Below are positions 61,179 through 64,000 of a DNA stretch of 64,000 bases, piece after piece. Below the pieces are notes generated by a model. It worked only from the letters and a program-made list of their open reading frames with translations, was not told where the DNA came from and made no database searches. Origin of the DNA: Rhexocercosporidium sp. MPI-PUGE-AT-0058 (Eukaryota; Ascomycota; Leotiomycetes; Helotiales); NCBI GenBank assembly GCA_020746875.1, contig JAGTJL010000012.1, forward strand, positions 1,984,001 through 2,048,000. The letters run 5' to 3'. Position 1 is the first letter of the stretch. The number at the start of each line of letters is the position of its first letter. The position numbers and the translations under genes were made by a program.

Positions 61179-62913
61179 CTTGGCGAGTTGATTCTTTGAA
61201 AACACACAATGTTCTGTGTATTTGACGATACTGCTTGTGTCAGCTGAATTACTTTTCGACTTGTGAGCAGGATTGATTCAGGGTCCAAATGATGGGCGGA
61301 TTTACAATCAAAGAACCACACATCACACCATTATATTACTCTCAATCGGCTTTGTTATTTTTGAAATCTTTGCTACTTTGTACGGTAACCTGTTTGGGCC
61401 GGATGAATAAAAGAACATCGCATCAGGATGGCCCTCGAATCCCAATGCGGGTCTAGCACAACAAAGATCAACCACCCATGGATTTTTGTTGATGGTTGCA
61501 GACTTGAAGATTGAACAAAGCGACTCTTATCGAGTTGGCATTAGTGCTAGCGTGTAACGATATTCTAAAGAATCTCGTAGCTAGCTTTGGATGTCTCAAG
61601 AACGGGATTTGACGCCTCAATAAAAAGAAATTCAAGCGCAGATGTAAAATGTGGATTGAACAAAATTCGACGTTCTCAATAACGCTGAGAACACGCCCAT
61701 CTTGATTATCCGATCACTCTTGAGCATAAAGTAACCCAAGACCGGCTCGGCTCAAATAAACGTCCACCTCAAAAGTTGACGTGTACTTCGGCAAGTAGAG
61801 TTCGACGAGTACTGGATGCTTCCCCCCCCCTCCAGGAGAACCTTAACTCATCTCTCCCCTACCTCTCATGAGCTTGTACCTTATCTTGGGCTTTCGAAGG
61901 CTCATCCTTAAGATCGTAAACCGTGTTATCAGACCTTGATTGATCCAAAGCTGCCCTCATATCACGTATGGCCTTGTGAAAATCCGCCGCCGCCCTCTTG
62001 CTCTTACAACCGTCAACGAGTACGCACTAGCATTTAGACTCTCAACTGAATACAGGTTCTCTTTAATACGCAAAAAGACCTGACACAATGGATCATCGAT
62101 CGAGGAATGGATCTGTACGTGAAGTGACTTCCATGTCCCTCTTGAAGGTACGTTGAACTATGATGCTTAGATGCTCGGTGGGTGGGCGATGAGCATGGGG
62201 CCTGCGTCCTTGACTTCGCCGGTTTATGGTCTGGTGACTTTGCCAGCTATGATCGGTCAGTTGTGTTTTGCATCCCGGGGTCATAGTTGAGCTTTGGGCC
62301 GGCGACCATGGTTAACTCGGCGAGCTGTCCTCCTATGAGCTATATTCGTGCGATAAGAGGTGATGTTGCACCCACTCACTCGATCTGGTATACTGAGAAT
62401 AGTAAAATAGAACATATTTAGCGTGAAAATTGAGGAAACGAATAGGAGTCCAAGTCTAGATACTGCCCGGGTTGTTTTCCTCTGACGTAGATGAAATGGC
62501 GATAAGCATGCACGGCTGGCAGAGGAAGTTGAGGTACTAGCCGCAAGACGAACCTCTCGCGTGCGACATGTGACGGATAATACCACCGAATGACGACAAC
62601 TGTAGCAGCAATGACGGCGAGCAACAAAGTTGTATGGAGGAGGTTCTAGCATCGTCATCTAATCGTTTGGAATTAAATATACTCCTGACAGAAGACAGAG
62701 ACAAGAACAAAGGGAGTCAATAAGAGGACAAAGTAATGGAAGGGATCCAGACGACTCGTTTCAAGGGGTGGATATGACAAACACCTATAAAGTGAGGGGA
62801 GACTCGTGGCGTGGTGGAAATGGTAGTTGGAAGAACTCAAGCCACCTGGCAACGACTTGAGAATAGATGAGGGTAGTGATATCTGATATTCTCATGTCTA
62901 CCCTAGAGGGTAT
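61179..62913. other. Intergenic region
   Basis: About 1.7 kb upstream of the SNF2 gene and downstream of the auxilin gene. It contains a C-run (61822-61830) and a CTATAAAG word near 62785. Frames at 62093-62284 and 62281-62658 have no features. Nothing else seen. Confidence 0.4.
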
Positions 62914-64000
62914 TTACATGCCGTTCTGGTTCTTGAACGAGTCCCAACTCTCATTCAGCGCGGCAAAGACCAGCGCTGCGATCATCTTGACTTCAGTCGA
63001 GGCATTTTGCGGTAACTGCACCTCGTTAGCACAGCTCACGATGGAATACTCAAGAACTCTTGCCGCCTAGAGCGGCCAAAATTATCCCGGGAGAGAGTTT
63101 TAAGGTTACCTTGTCCGGATGCGTCTTCCCAATTGCCTTCATGTAATGGATCTTGACCTTGTTATTCAACACTAACTCGTGCAAGCCAACTTTCTTCCAT
63201 CCACTACCTTCCCACATGACATTATCCAGACTACCAATCAGCGCGCGCAGATTGTCTTCCTTGCCATTCTTCCACGCGCCGATCCGGGCCTCGACCTGAT
63301 CGCTCAAGGCGAACTTCTCGTCGTCAGCTTTCTCAGCATTGGCATTTGCTTCTCGCAATCTCTTGACAGCAGCTGAATCACCACCACCAGGACCAAGATC
63401 TGACAGCGCAGACGGACGTGGCGCTGGTCTCGGCGCTGCCTTGGGTGTGGCTGTTCTGGATGGTGGCGGTTTGGGCGCAAGTGCTTTCTCGCATCGAGTG
63501 CGGCCTTGGATGGCAGTTGATGCACCAACTCCATGCTCGACACACATCTTCCAGACATCGCCTGCGTCTTTCCACCGCTCCATCTGCTCAAGTGCCTCTG
63601 CTTTGCGCATCAAGGCTTTTCCGTAGAATTCCTTCATGTCTTTGGCGCCGTTTCCCTCACCAGGCCCGAGATCGATGGTCTCGCCATCACCGCGGGAGAG
63701 GCCGATGAGTGCCAGTGCTGTATCCGAGTCGCTCACTGCAGATTTGGGGACGCCGGTTTTGAGACTGGTCAAGGCCCTGTTGCATAGTAGGATTATTGTA
63801 ATGGGATGAGATTGGGGTAGAGCAGACAGCGATGAGGTGTAGGATTGATGAGCAGATGCATAGTCACCGCGTTTGAAGTGTGCGGTTCCTGCTAAGCGAT
63901 GTTGATTTGAGTTTGCGAGAGTAGTGGGAGAGAGTGGGGGTATCTGCCGCGTTGGAGCTTTAGGGCGGGTAGGTATTGGCGTTGATGGTTTCGAAGAGAC
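62914..64000 (-). CDS. SWA2: Swa2-type auxilin, C-terminal part (TPR and J domain)
   Basis: Partial gene, cut by the right edge of the window. Exons seen are 64000-63110 and 63015-62914. In transcript order they give a disordered Pro/Ser/Thr-rich stretch, a tetratricopeptide region (HFKRGDYASAHQSYTSSL, CNRALTSLKTG, MRKAEALEQMERWKDAGDVW), a Pro/Ala linker (PKAAPRPAPRPSA) and a C-terminal J domain (HELVLNNKVKIHYMKAIGKTHPDK, ending in NESWDSFKNQNGM). The TPR-then-J order is that of yeast Swa2, the auxilin that recruits Hsp70 to uncoat clathrin vesicles. The HPD triad is intact. The 94-nt intron falls directly after HPDK; splicing gives LPQNASTEVKMIA, as expected of auxilin J domains. The N-terminal clathrin-binding and UBA parts would lie outside the window. 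Confidence 0.9.

Overview
The window is nuclear DNA of a filamentous ascomycete (Pezizomycotina; a leotiomycete-like fungus is a guess). Genes are monocistronic, lie on both strands, and are broken by short GT-AG introns, mostly 44-75 nt, many with a CTAAC/CTAAT branch site just before the acceptor. Many proteins are fungal families: a Syg1-type SPX-EXS protein, a fungal MscL-like channel, a Swa2-type auxilin and a dynamin-like GTPase. Exon joins below were worked out by hand from splice signals and reading phase and have no transcript support.

Region 0.4-8.7 kb holds a methionine aminopeptidase 2 (MetAP2), a salicylate-hydroxylase-like FAD monooxygenase, an MFSD5-type major facilitator and a MycE-like methyltransferase with an apparent frameshift. 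MetAP2 beside a monooxygenase, a transporter and a methyltransferase recalls fumagillin-type clusters, where an extra MetAP2 gives self-resistance; no backbone synthase or cyclase is present, so this is only a hypothesis. Next come a small secreted protein with a Kex2-like site and GPK repeats (10.5 kb), a poorly modelled hypothetical gene (11.8-12.9 kb), the SPX-EXS phosphate-homeostasis protein (13.7-17 kb), a decayed GH128/Asl1-like glycosidase (17.9-18.4 kb) and a sorbose/mannitol-type short-chain reductase (19.7-20.8 kb).

The middle holds a long intronless single-pass membrane protein (22.1-25.4 kb), a dynamin-like GTPase divergent from a gene for an N-terminal-helix/zinc-finger protein (25.9-30.7 kb), a stand-alone glycosyltransferase resembling the N-terminal part of plant L-arabinokinase (32.3-33.4 kb), two uncharacterised genes, a Zn2Cys6-like protein (36.9-38.6 kb), the MscL-like channel (40.9-41.6 kb) and a Yar1-like ankyrin protein (41.9-42.7 kb).

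The most striking gene is at 45.8-54.3 kb: about 2,729 residues with two sacsin-type Hsp90-like ATPase modules and a C-terminal BTB-like domain. A small ORF interrupted by one in-frame stop follows. On the minus strand lie a large SNF2 ATPase with one very short intron (56.3-61.2 kb) and the C-terminal part of a Swa2-type auxilin that runs off the right edge. No tRNA, rRNA, CRISPR array or intact transposon was recognised.
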